Shown in pieces: positions 1-12,161 of a stretch of DNA of 64,000 nt. A program made the translations under genes and the position numbers. Under the pieces are notes generated by a model. It worked only from the letters and a program-made list of their open reading frames with translations. It did not search any database and was not told the DNA's origin. Origin of the DNA: Hsuehochloa calcarea (Eukaryota > Streptophyta > Magnoliopsida > Poales > Poaceae); the NCBI GenBank assembly GCA_036346395.1, contig CM070602.1, forward strand, positions 21,895,098 through 21,959,097, read 5' to 3'. Each line of letters starts with the position of its first letter. Position 1 is the first letter of the stretch.

Positions 1-1
1 C

Positions 2-560
2 AAATATGCTAAGCTTAAGGACAATATTGAAAATACTACTTGTGCTTCTTGTTCCACTCTTAAGCTCGAAATTGCTTTGTATAAGGAGAAATCTATGAAT
101 AAAACTTGTGATGCTTGTGTTAACTTGAGAAAAGAAAATGCTTACCTTCATGATACATTAGAAAAATTTTCTAAAGGTAAGAAACAATTAAACATGATTC
201 TTGACAAGTCTAAAACTCCTTATAAGAAGCAAGGTTTAGGATTCAATTCTTTTCAAGACAATTCAAACCCAAAAGTCATTCAAGTCTTGGAAAAAGGTTT
301 AATTGAATTCAAAACCCAACCTGCAAAAACATCTTTTAAATCTGTAGGTTTTGCCCAACCTTGTATTAATTCAAATGGTGCTTCTTCTAGTGGTACCAAG
401 TACCATTGCACTTATTGCAAGAAAGGTGGGCATTTGATTTAATTTTGTTGGCGTAGGTTGAAAAATGATAGGAAAATTTTTGATAGAATTTCATTCATGC
501 AACCTAGAGCTTCTATGAGACATGGTAACACTGAAAGAATAAACACGGATTAGGATTTTT
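2..560 (+). pseudogene. Copia A gag C-terminal remnant
   Basis: Open from the window edge to 442, with a Lys/Asn/Cys-rich helical region (TCDACVNLRKENAYLHDTLE) followed by a CCHC zinc knuckle starting YHCTYCKKGGH; a TAA replaces a codon inside the knuckle before the last Cys. The gag binds genomic RNA. The 600-700 stretch carries repeats of CGGTCGATCACCG / CGGTCGACCG. Confidence 0.75.
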
Positions 561-867
561 CTCTCATGCAAATCATTATGTTTCTAAATATCCTAATTCT
601 AATGTTTATCGATTTGGCGGTCGATCACCGTGGTCACCGGTCGACCGTTTTGGTCGCCGGTCGATCACACCTTACGCCGATCGACCGCCTATGGACGATT
701 TAAGTCTCATGTTAATTTAAACATTGCTCATAACCGAATGTTAGATGAAATCAAGGATAGTACTTCTGGTTTGTATACTCCTTGCAGACGTGTGTCTCAG
801 TACTGGATTCCTAAATCTTGTTTATCTAACCCCAGTATTGAGACACATCGTTCTTTTGTTCCTTGAT

Positions 868-1290
868 TTTCAGGACTACCTTGGAAAGGGGAAGAACACG
901 TGGTTCGTCGACTCCGGGTGTTCACGCCACATGACCGAAAACTCAAAATGGTTCACCTCTTTCACGCGGGCAACAGGTGATGACTTCATCACCTTTGGAG
1001 ATGATACACAAGGGCGAATTGAAGGAACAGGATCAATTAGGGTGAACAACAAATTCATTCTAAAGGATGTCGCTCTTGTGGACAAGCTTAGGTATAATCT
1101 CCTTTCTGTATCTCAGCTTCTTGATGATGGCTATGAGACTGTTTTTAAGAAAAATGCTTGTCGTGTGCTTGATTCTACTGGTGAGCTCGTGTTTGGAATC
1201 TCTAGAGTTGGTAGAATTTTTGGGCCGATTTTTCGGAGCTTGAATTTTGGGCATTCAGTTATAGTTGCGGTTGATGAATTTTCCTTGAGA
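868..1290 (+). pseudogene. Copia A aspartic protease remnant
   Basis: Contains WFVDSGCSRHMT, where DSG is the catalytic aspartate motif of copia proteases, followed by the ITFGDD and LLSVSQLLDDGY blocks. The frame continues to 1293, where the similarity stops and another repeat begins. It would cleave the Gag-Pol polyprotein; here it is separated from integrase by an insertion. Confidence 0.85.
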
Positions 1291-1735
1291 TAGTGTTTAC
1301 AATACAACGGTGATATTTCAATGGTCTCCTTTGGTTCCATAAAGCCATTACTTGTTCTCATGATGTTGATCTATTGTTGCTTTGTGTGAACATCGGTTAA
1401 CAAGAAGATTGATCTTTTCGTGGAGTTCCGCCCTTCCTATTGGAAAATATGACTTATTTATTCACTTGGTGTTTCGGATAGAAAGTTTTCTATTGCAAGT
1501 TCTTTAACATGTGAAAACTTTGGCTTTATGTATTTCTTTTGGATTATTTGAGTCTGAAGTTTAATGCCTATTTTTTTCCGAAAAGAGTTAAAATCCTTTT
1601 GTGTTGACTTGTTATGTTTAAGCTAGAGGTGGTAAACATAGAAGTTCATTGATAAGGTATGAGTATCGTCGGATCAGAGCGTGATGCATGATTGGTCTTA
1701 ACCCAAATTATTGTCATAGAGTAATTACGAGTTGA
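1290..1735 (-). repeat. Dispersed A/C-rich repeat fragment inserted in copia A
   Basis: 1548-1715 is a close reverse complement of 20925-21080 (for example GATGCATGATTGGTCTTAA against its complement). The flanks on both sides are copia protease and pre-integrase sequence. The rest (1290-1547) has no recognised similarity. Confidence 0.65.
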
Positions 1736-1739
1736 AATC

Positions 1740-2650
1740 TCTTCTTGGATCTCTTAAATGTTTGCTTACATCTTCTTGATTTACGGCTTTGGCATCGACG
1801 TTTGGGGCACATTGGTTTTGATCATCGACACGAGTTAGCAACCTTGATCTCATGAGAGGTTTGCGCAAACTCAAAGTCATCAAGGATGTCAGTATGTGCG
1901 CCACAGTAGGCATGGCAAACAAGTTGCCGCCACACCCTTCTCATGACTATGGTTATGGTAGCGGACGGGGACGGTTGCTTCATATGGATCTTGTTGGTCC
2001 CGCTAGAGTCCGTCGATCGGTGGAAAATGGTATATTCTTCTCATAGTCGATGATCTTTCTAGATATACTTGGGTGTTCTTTCTTACTTCAAAAGATGAAG
2101 CTTTTGGTTATTTTCATGACCTTGTTCTTCGTTTGGCTTCTGAGCTTCCTAGTGCTTTGAGAGCGATTCGCAGTGATAATGGCACGGAGTTCAAAAATGC
2201 TTCTTTTGCTTCTTTTTGTCTTGAGTGTGGTATTGAGAATCGGTTCTCCTCTCCACACGCCCTCAACAAAATAGCGTGGTGGAAAGGAAGAATAGGACCT
2301 TGGTCGAAATGGCTAGGACGATGCTAGATGAGTATAGCACACCGAGGAGATTTTGAGCCGAAGCTATTGCTACTGCTTACCATATTGCAAATCGTGTCTT
2401 TTTTAGACCTTCTTTAGGCAAGACTCCTTATGAGCTTCGTTTTGGTAGAAAACCCTCTGTTTCGCATTTTCGAGTTTTGGATCAAAATATTTTATTCTTA
2501 AGACAGCAACTTAGATAAATTTGAATCAAGAACTTTTGATGGGTTATTTCGGGTTATCCCGCTCATTCGAGGGTTTTCGGTTTTTAATCTCGAGACTAAC
2601 ATTATTCAGAGACTTGTAATGTCACTTTTGATGAGACTAGCCCCGAGCTA
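1740..2650 (+). pseudogene. Copia A integrase remnant
   Basis: Pre-integrase zinc region, then RLLHMDLVGPARV, VDDLSRYTWVFFLTSKDEAF and RAIRSDNGTEFKNASF, the two core Asp blocks. Frameshifts lie near 2025-2045 and 2255-2275, where the HAPQQNGVVERKN block leaves frame, and a stop lies near 2350. The target-joining enzyme is inactive. Confidence 0.85.
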
Positions 2651-2911
2651 GATCAATTCTTTGAGATGATTTACAGTGACAGAGAGCATTTTGTGGAGGA
2701 AGATGAGGACGGCTAATATCATTCCTTCATCTGCCGCTCTTCAAGCGCCCATATTAATACAAGAACACCTACATCTACTTCACCTTCGATTGAGGCTCTG
2801 CGATCTTCATCATCGCAGATACTGCGGAGGTCGAAGAAACAGTATCTCACCCGGCGCTCCACTTCGCATTAAGAGACAAAGATCCTCCGAAGCAGATAAT
2901 AGGTAATCTAC

Positions 2912-3376
2912 ATGAGCGAGTCACTGCCTCGGTATAATGATCCAAATCTCTACTCTCATTCGGCTTTTGTTGCTTCTTTTGAACCCCGCGATATATCACA
3001 TGCTTTATCTGATTCTAGCTGGGTAAATGCCATGCATGAGGAGTTAGAAAATTTTGAAAGAAACAAAGTTTGGAACCTAGTAGAACCTCCTAGTGGTCTT
3101 AATGTTATAGGAACCCGTTGGGTGTTTAAGAATAAACAAGGTGAGGATGGTTCTGTGGTTAGAAATAAGGCCAGATTGGTAGCTTGGGGTTTCAGCCAAG
3201 TTGAGGGGTTAGATTTTGATGAGACATTTGCTCCTGTTGCTAGACTAGAAGCCATTCGTATTTTGCTTGCATTTGCTGCATCAAAAGGTTTTAAATTATA
3301 TCAGATGGATGTTAAAAGTGCCTTTTTAAATGGTTTCATAGATGAGGAAGTTTATGTTAAGCAACCTCTTAGATAA
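2912..3376 (+). pseudogene. Copia A reverse transcriptase, N-terminal half
   Basis: Open frame with ISHALSDSSWVNAMHEELE, NKVWNLVEPPSG, GTRWVFKNKQGEDG and KLYQMDVKSAFLNG (the first catalytic Asp in MDVKSAF). Similarity ends at about 3373 in EEVYVKQPLR. The YVDD region is lost together with roughly 150 codons; the gene resumes at 6385. Confidence 0.9.
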
Positions 3377-6300
3377 AGTATGACAACATATCACAAAAGG
3401 GTTTTAACATTCTCCTTCTCATAAGAAAGGCATAAAACTTCAACTCTCAAATTAACCCAAAAGAAATATGCAAGGTCAATGCACAATTAATAAAGAGCTT
3501 GCAAAAGAAATCTTCCACTGCCCGAAATTCCAAGCGAATAAATGAGTTACAATTTCCAACAGGGGTAAAACCAAACTTGTGTGAAAAGATAAATCTTGCA
3601 ATTTAACTACGCTCACGTGGAGTAGAAATATCACAATAATCGAAAGAACAATAATTATTTCAAAGAATGATTAGAGATCTACTGGAGCTTGCCCACTTCA
3701 TCAAAACACCCTACCAAAAGAAACTCATGAACTGTAAGAAACTACAACCAAGAAACCGGATACAAGTTTGAGAAAGACAACAACTTCAACAATGAGCTCG
3801 GGCTCAACACGTAACTATGGAGCAGGTAAGAAGCGCTCTACTCTCATACCACGAATAGTGGTGTAGCACAGCAAAACCTGAACAACAACCACGAACTCAA
3901 TCAAGCTCAACGTCCGCTACCGATACGCATAGCTAAATCAATCAATTATGAATATATAGGATCATCTCATGACAATCATAAAATTAATCCATATATATAT
4001 ATATAGGATAACACATCATATCACATATTAACAACATGAGAGATAATATCAAATAATTCTACGGTACTACATAATGAACCAAATCACTAGAAATGCGAAG
4101 CAATGGATTTCCCAAACCCCACCTATCATGTACAAGGTGTCATTTTAATACTTTGTTCACCACGGACCTAAAGCCCGCTCATACCAATCAGAACACCTGT
4201 CTATTCTAAGACAAGATGTCACCTAACAAGACAACCTACTATTCAATTCATAAGATTAATAACGCATTCAATGCTAAAGAAACGAATAACCATGATAACA
4301 ATCTATAGCTTAATAACAGTTCATCCATCAATTTAAGCGAGAATTAACCAAAGCGCTAATAATGAACCTCCAAGTGACAATTATTACAATCCATTACATT
4401 ATAAATAAAGCGAAGAGATGTAAATAGAACTTTAACGAATGATTATTTTATTCATGTGCATGGAGCGTCTTTGGACTACACCCTCCCGCTAGCAATCGTT
4501 TCACGGTATTCACCTATAAATAAATAAAAGCAAGAGTGAGTCAAACTCAAAGAAGCACAACATATACATCCACATAGAACATTTGAATTGAAACAATCTA
4601 CCAAGTACATCATTTACTTCATGAATTTAAGAACACTTGGTATGAATGAATGAATGCATTGAAGGAGATTGGACTTTCCACATGTTTATACCGGTATAAC
4701 TAGTGACACACCCGTCGGTGTTCACTTAAGCCCGCTCTTAACCAAGAGCGGGATCCAAGTCCGTATGAAGAACGTTTCATACGGAATGTCCGAAACCGCC
4801 TACATTGGAATGGTAGGTCTTACATGCCCATATTGGAATTAATGGGACTTAATCAAGTTTCCACTCCCGTGGACAGCAACAGAATTATGTATGCATGGAA
4901 TGAAAAACATAACTTGGCATTCAACTCAATGTATCATCGAATAAGGTATTGAACTCTACCACATCATACTCAAATCACAGGAATATTCATAATTTACCAA
5001 GTTAACACGTAATCAATGAATTCACACAAATTAAACATTTGTACTTGCCTTCCGTGTGGTGACGTGTTGTGAAACACCGAAGGTGTCCTTCCACCCACCG
5101 TCTCACCGCCTACACAAGTATTACCACGTATTACGGATAATCGAATATGGCACAGCTACAAGTGTACTACGATGCTCTCTAATCAACCCACTCAACCCAA
5201 GGGTTCAATTTGACATCTACACCAAAAGTCCAGATTATCGTTCTATTGGCAGTTGAACAAGAAAATTCGCCATTAATTATCTGTAACTCTAAACGACCTG
5301 AAACCAGTGCTCACTGATTCTTAACTGATCAGGCTACAAAACATTAGTTGGCGGAATCCTCTGATTCAGCCAAAACAGAGGGGTAATTAACTGCTAAACC
5401 TAACCCATCTACGTCTGTCCAGAAAACAGATCAGCAGTAAAGAAAATGATGTAACTTTTAGCCTACTGATCCAAATGGAATGATCTTTATCAACTTGGAA
5501 AGATAATTTCGAGCTCTACAATAACCTAGTTGGGTGAATCTTCTGATTCGGCCTCTATTTGGAACAAAAACGATGGACAAACCTACTGACCACAGATTTC
5601 AGACAGATTGGACAGTTCGTATTCAAAAATTCATTTCTCCCAAACTACTGGTCGGATTTTGCTCATCTTGGTGCCAAAATAAAGCTAACGAAACCAGGAA
5701 CAAATCTCTAGAAGGGCAAAACCCCAAATTCGGCCTCTAAAGTACTGTAACAAGCCGCGCAACAATCTGATCAAATCTGTAAATTCTGGAACTCTAAACC
5801 GACGTGACTCAAATGATCTCTACCGCAACAAAACTCGATCAAACAAATAACCGGGGTGCTCGTTACCCTTGAAGACCCATAGCACGACGAAGAACCACTC
5901 CCCGCTGGTCTCCCTTCTTCTTCCTTGGCCGGCCACACCACAGCGAACAACCGGAAGAAACGACCACGGAGGACAGATCGGAGGAGGAGCGCCTGGGATC
6001 TTGGAGACCAACCGGGAGCACCAATGGCGGCCACCAAGGGGGAGGCGCCCAACCAGGAGGAGGCGCCGCCAAGGAGGATGGAGAGGGAGGGGTGGCGGCT
6101 TGGTGGGAGGAAGGAGGCGGCTAGGGTTTGGGGGAGTGGCGCCCCCTTTTATGGCGGCCCTTCATGGGCCGGCCATTTCTCTTGGGCCTCCCGAGTCGCG
6201 GATCATGCCCAAAGTTGCTTGGAAAATCACGATAACCCCCTCGCTAAATAGAATTTCAGACGAAAACTATTTCTTTTTCTCCCTCGACTTCTTTCTTTTT

Positions 6301-6384
6301 ACCGAATGCGATTTCCTAACTTTTAAATCTCGTTTTCGACTAACTTCCAACTATACGAACTAGCTGGATTTATGAGGTATTACA
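3377..6384 (-). mobile_element. Inserted LTR-type repeat in copia A reverse transcriptase
   Basis: 3.0 kb of foreign DNA. Its right edge complement begins TGTAATACCTCATAAATCC, an LTR-like start, so the LTR runs on the - strand. A GC-rich block (5860-6180) resembles the leader of LTR-C. The left part (3377-4100) is A/C-rich, and 3395-3450 resembles 20990-21080. No target duplication is visible because host sequence at the junction is deleted. Short frames here are not convincing genes. Confidence 0.5.
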
Positions 6385-7200
6385 ATGATGGGAGAGCTTA
6401 ATTACTTTTTGGGACTTCAAATCAAGCAATGCAAGGAAGGAACTTTCATCCATCAGACAAAGTACACTAAAGATCTACTCAAACGCTTCAACATGGGTGA
6501 TCTGAAGCCAATTTCCACTCCCATCGCAACCCGATTTGTTTTGGATCCGGATGAGGAAGGAGAAGTCGTGGATCAACGCGAATACCGCAAAGATGATCGG
6601 CTCCTTACGATTTGACGACCTCGAGACCGGACATTCATTTCACGGTATGCCTTTGTGCACGATTTCAGCGCCTCAGAACTTCCCATCGCCAAGCCGTTAA
6701 GCGCATATTCAGGTATTTACACTCTACCCTCTTATATGGCATTTGGTACTCATGCTCTTCAGCTTTGTCCATTAGGGGTTTTGATTCGATTTTGTGGGTC
6801 ATCGGTTAGATAGGAAGAGTACCTCGTGCACCGTCACTTCCTAGGCACTTCTCTTGTATCTTGGTCTTCTAGGAAGCGATCTTACATTGCACAATCCACT
6901 CTTTGAAGCGAGTATGTAGCTAGCCGCTAGTTGTCAGAGCGATTTTTGTGGATGACGTACACTTTGAAAGATTATGGGTTAAACTTTGCTAGTGTTCCTC
7001 TTTTCGTGATAACACTTCGCTATTAATATTGCTAAAACCCAATTACAACATTCTAGGACTAAGCACATAGACATTCGCTTTCACTTCCTTAAAGATCATG
7101 TTGAAAAAGGTGATATTGTGATGCACTTCGAGAGTCCAAGCTCAATTGGCGGATATTCTTACCAAGCCTTTAGATCAAACCGATTTTCCTCCTTAAGAAG
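6385..7200 (+). pseudogene. Copia A reverse transcriptase C-terminus and RNase H remnant
   Basis: Starts MMGELNYFLGLQIKQ, standard for the copia RT thumb, then RFNMGDLKPISTPI. After a frame change comes RNase H: VSWSSRKRSYIAQST, DNTSAINIAK and SRTKHIDIRFHFLKDHV. Several frameshifts and stops are present. Confidence 0.85.
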
Positions 7201-9043
7201 CGAGTTAGGGTAATTTATCCTTATGGGTTGGTTTGAGGGTAGTTTGATCTTTTCTTATCTTTCCTTGTTCTTTTGATCTTTTATTGTTCTTTTTCTGAAC
7301 TTAGTGATCTTTTCGAACTTTTTAGGTTTTTAGGCTTTTAATTGCATCTCATTGTGTCATATTGCATTCATATGAAAACTCCAACAAGTGGTTACAACAA
7401 ATGGTATGAAAAATCCAAAAGATGCATTGTAATATAAGATTTTACGCTTATTTTTAAAAAATGATGAAGCTTTGCCTATTACCCTTTAGAGCTTTTGTAT
7501 TTCAATTCTTGCTCAATGTCATGTCTAGTTCTTTGACTTGCTAGAATTATCATGCTTTTACATGTGTAGCTAAGTCTTTGCTATATGAGCTAGAACCTTT
7601 TAAACAACTCAAACTAAGAAATTACAATTTGTGGATGTTTTAGCGAGTTGCGCAATTAGTGCTCCTCTTGTGACATTGGCCCCGCTGTAATTGCTTTGTT
7701 AGCTCTTTGATCTAAAATTGACCATTACTTGAGCTTTTGTGTTCTTGAGATTCTAAAACTGCTCATGTGAAAAATGAAAATCAAGATTGTCTTATGCTTA
7801 AAATGTGCCAAACTATTCTTACGAGACTGCTTGTCAAATGACATGAACTTGGAGATAGTTTGATGAACCGATTTATCTCATGGGGACCGCTTGTCGAAAT
7901 GACATGAACCTCAAGATTTGTCGCCTTGGTAGAAGCTTAGAAAGAGTTTGTGGATGGCTCCTAGTCCGTGATCTTCTTTACTAAGATATACCTTTAATCA
8001 ACTTTTGGTCGAAGCTTAGGATGAGTTTGTGGATGGCTCCTAGTCCAGATCTTATCACTAAGTTAGATCATTAGTCAACTTCAATATTCAATGCAAATAA
8101 GAAAATATTGACAAATGGGCGTTTACAAAATATTGAGCAAAATGATTCAATACGGACTTGATTGACTCTTAATGTGGTCTTTGTTAGATTTTGATCTCAC
8201 TTTGACATTTTGACATGGCCAATTTCACTTTAGGATCCTGTTGATGAACTTGTTTGAATTTGAAGCGTTGCTTAAATTGATCAAATCTATCGCTTTACTT
8301 TTGAGCCTTTGTGCTTAGCTTTGATATATATGTCTTACCATGATCTTGCTAGCGCTGTCAGGCTTGATATGCTGTTTGTTGCAATATTAGAGATCTAGCC
8401 TTGTCTTTTTGGTAATCTCCCAAGCTTTTTGTTAAAAAAAATTGAAAAATACAAAAATTGAAGCCACTCCATTGCACTTCATGCATATTCCTCTTTATGC
8501 TTCTTTTGTTTACGCTTCTTCCTTTATTCTATATTTATTATCTCCGATGAGAGGAAGGCGTGATTCCTTGATGAATCCATTGTCAAAGGGGAGAAGATGT
8601 GTTAAATGAGAAGAGAAGATGTGTTAATAAGAAGATATTTCTTTATTGGGGGAGAAGTTTATACAAAGGTGAGAAACTGAAAATTTGAAAATTGAGGATC
8701 ATAGTGAGGGGGAGTTCTTGAGTTGCATTCTTATTGTCTTATTGAATATTCTGAACTTGAATTGCATTCTTTTATACTCACAATGATCATAGGTCAATTG
8801 AACAATTGTTCTTTCATATGGACCTCATGTGAGAATTTTGAGCCTTTTCTGGAAATCAAAGTTTTTATGCTTTCTTTTGCCTTGTCTCACATGCCTATAC
8901 TATTACGATGCCACTTGGTCATTTTCATTGCTTTTTCTTGCTTATGGACCAAGTTGTGCCTTTGTGCGAAATCGAGTAAACTCGTTTTCAAACCTCTTAC
9001 TTACATTTTTCGATAATTGCCAATGTGTTCATCAAGGGGAGAT
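7201..9043 (+). repeat. Copia A 3' non-coding region and polypurine tract
   Basis: T-rich, without a usable frame, as in SIRE-type elements that have a long region after pol. An imperfect 79-bp duplication (starting 7932 and 8011) shares GAGTTTGTGGATGGCTCCTA. A polypurine tract AAGGGGAGA (about 9034-9042) marks the 3' LTR start. Confidence 0.6.
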
Positions 9044-12000
9044 TGTGGATTTCATGGGGATATGTTCCAGATCTTAGGATGATGTGACAATTGGCAATGG
9101 CGTTTACGGTTTGTCGCTTCACGTGTTTTCGACAAAGTTACTGAGCTTCTCGATTGGGGCGGTCCGACCGGTCCTTGCACATGGTCCGATCGGTCCCAAA
9201 TCGGTCGGACCGGCCATGTGGGCGGTCGGACGGGCGGTGACCAAAGTGGTCAAAACGAGTGGGCCAAAAATAGGTGTTGAAGGCAAGTGAGGGATCCCAA
9301 TGCACTTGGTCTCATGATTTTGGAGTCTCCAAGAAAAGTTCTATTGGTTTAAAGTTTCTAGTAGGTTTGGATTTTCAGGGTTGAAATTCGGCTAAGTCCG
9401 CAAGGCGGTCCGGCCACCACGACAAACCTCGCCATTTTCCGAGCGGTCCGCCGCGATCGCCATTGCTTCCGCCGCACCGTATGCGTGAAGACGCTTACCG
9501 CTTGGCCGTCGTGGGAGAATTATTTTTGGGAGGTTCGCTCGTGTCCTTTTGTTTTTCTGCTGCTAATGCTAGTTCCATTAATTAATTAAGAGTGTTGCGT
9601 TTAGTAGTCGACTATATGTTAGAGCTTTGCTAGGATCGGTCTAATGGAATCTGCATGAATTTTTGGCGCCAGAGCTGTGATGCATGCAACAACTAGTAGT
9701 AGTCATTAGTTCATGTGCATATGGTTGGATATTAGTAGTTAACTAGTTTGGTATGTGAGCTGGTTGCATGCGTGTGAGTGGCATTGTATGTACCAACAAG
9801 GGAATGTATCAAGAAAGATTAGTTCAAAAGCGTGGGTAAATAGCCTTATTGCTACGTTACGACTTATTCGGATATCTTAATGGCAAATTTTGGAAATGTC
9901 ATCTACTAGTTAATTGTAGATAATTTCGATATCTTTCTATAGCTTATTTAAACATGTCAATCGGACAAGTAGAATTTGAGTTATGATTTTCGGAAGACCG
10001 CTGTTTTACAGTTGGGTCGCCTTTAGCGCTGTTTTGGTAGATTGTAGAGTAAAAATAGTAAATAGCTTAATTAGAGTTTTTGATCTACATGAATGTTGTA
10101 GATAATTGTCCAATGGTTCTGTAGAATCTGAGAACGCGAATTTTGGTTGAGTAAAACAGGAGTTATGAATTTAGTAAGACTGCTGTTCGAAGCGACAGAC
10201 CGACTTTCCGGGTTAAATACGGAGGGTTAGATGATTTAATTGGAAGTATTCGTAATCTAGGAAAATGTGGATAATGTTATGAAGAATCCAGAATGGGGTG
10301 GTTTGTGGTGATCGGACTTTCGAGTCAAAAGTTACGCTCTTTTTAGTAACCGGTCAGCTTTGGGTAACCTATTCGGTACCGGAGTAACGTGGTATATTTG
10401 GGGACGTGTAGGAGCGATGTATATTGATTGTTATTCTTATGATGCTGTAGCTTGTATTGAGATGTGTGTATTTAATGTAGGAGAAGCGTCGTACTTGTTG
10501 CCATCTGCTAGCCAAATTGTGCGTCGCAACTAGTAAAGGCAAGTGCATGGTAGACAGCGATCAATGATCGATCACTGTTTTCTTTATCTTCTATTACCAT
10601 TATTGTTGTGCTTTTATTTTGTTTAATTGCAAGCAATGGAATGGTATGGATTTATATTGTTAATGGACATGATGAAAAGTTGGATATGATGTTTATGATG
10701 GAGTTTTGCATATTTTGCATACATAAGCATCATTGCATAAGAGAAGGTGATCATGTTGATCACAACTCCACGGGAGTGGAGGAGGTCCCCGATCCTTTTG
10801 GAGGAACGGGCTTGAGAGTGAATGTTGTCGCGAGCATTCACTCACGCTATACCGGTATACGCGAAAGAAGTGCATGTGGACATGTAGAATAGATTTGCAT
10901 TGGTACATGAGATTAATGGTTGTGAATCAAAGAGAATATAACTGCATGAGAATATTAATAGAAGTGCATGTGATGATAATGAAGTTATTGAATGCTGTTG
11001 ATTTATTATTATCGTTGTGTATCGATGTGTTTGCTGAGTCGTGGACTCACCCTTGCTCTATTGTTGTCTTTAGGTGATCTTCGAGGTCACTATAGAATTT
11101 AGAGCACATGGACCACTTATGATTATTTACCTTCATAATCTTTTCATTCGAATTGGATTACACTTGGACATGTTAGAGGTTGAATAAAGTTTAGGACATC
11201 ATTTGGATTAGACTATTTGCTTTATTAATTTGGATTCGGGTTGATGATTATTTACGTATCATTTCCATTGATTATTGACCATCACTTGATCCATGATGGT
11301 GTGGTCCATTGATGTAATCATTGCTTCCTTCTCTGTAATTTTTATAGTGTGTCGATAATTATTAGTTTAAAGTGTATTGTGGTGGCATTCTAGGCTCAGT
11401 GTTGGGCTGGGGTGTTACACTTAATCTATGCAAGGTTTGCTTGAGATAAGTCTCTTTTCGTTCTTGCTTTCGATTTCGTGATTTTAGGGCTTTCTTTGAT
11501 CCACGAGTTTGTGATTGATTCTTTCACGTGAATTAGCTTGATGTGATATGTGTGAATCTATCTAGCATCATCTTGATCATCAATCTCTCACGAACAAGCA
11601 TTAGGATCAAGTTTTCGTTCTTGCCCGGTTTTAGACCTTCTGTTAATCAATTGGCAATTGCTCAAGATCGTTCCAAGAATTATCATAATATTCGATTGGA
11701 ATAGGTCCTCAATAGTATATAGAAGGTGTGTGCAAAGTTTCATAAAGATTGGAGTTGAGAATCAAAAGTTTCGCCTAATTGCAACTTCGTCATCGGCCGA
11801 TTTTATCGCTGCGGATCGGTTCGAGTCGGCGGTCGGATCGCCGTCATCACCGGTCAGACCGATTTTGGAGCGGTCCGACCGCCAGCACAACAGCGATCCG
11901 ACCGCCCGGCAATCGGTCCGACCGGTTGGGTCCAGAGGTCAGACCACCCGTGGTTTGTGATTTTGCAATCTTAGTTGATTTTGTTATTTTGCTTAGGGGA

Positions 12001-12161
12001 TTTAATTGGATTCAATACTAGTCTTCCGCTGTACTGGTATATTGATCTTCATAGCTTCATCATAGCTATTGGAGTGAAATTGTGTTGAATTCATTATTTA
12101 GGAAAAAGTGAGCGTGCTCCTATTCACCCCCCCCCCTCTAGTCGCCTTTTTGGTCCAACAA
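9044..12161 (+). mobile_element. Copia A 3' LTR (interrupted)
   Basis: Runs from about TGTGGATTTCATG after the polypurine tract to TTTTTGGTCCAACA at 12161, after a run of nine C. Both halves (9150-9240, 11815-11945) carry clustered CGGTCCGACCG-type motifs. A gypsy LTR is nested inside. Confidence 0.6.
9545..11419 (+). mobile_element. Partial LTR-B nested in copia A LTR
   Basis: Matches 18400-20014 of gypsy element 1 in order: TCTACTAGTTAATTGTAGAT, CACGGGAGTGGAGGAGGTCC, GCTATACCGGTATACGCG and the GGCTGGGGTGTTACA end at 11419. The first few hundred bases of LTR-B are missing, so the left edge is approximate. No gypsy internal region is attached. Confidence 0.75.

Larger units (their letters stand above)
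1..12161 (+). mobile_element. Ty1/copia element A (SIRE/Maximus-like), decayed, with nested insertions
   Basis: Order gag, protease, integrase, reverse transcriptase, RNase H, 3' non-coding, PPT, LTR on the + strand gives Ty1/copia. The 5' LTR lies outside the window. Insertions: about 1290-1735, 3377-6384 and about 9545-11419. The 3' LTR ends in a C-rich tract plus CTCTAG and TTGGTCCAACA, typical of this group. Confidence 0.8.

Noticed and set aside
5771..6363. Frames of 63-164 aa on both strands
   Set aside because: GC-rich part of the LTR-like insertion in copia A; no recognisable domain.
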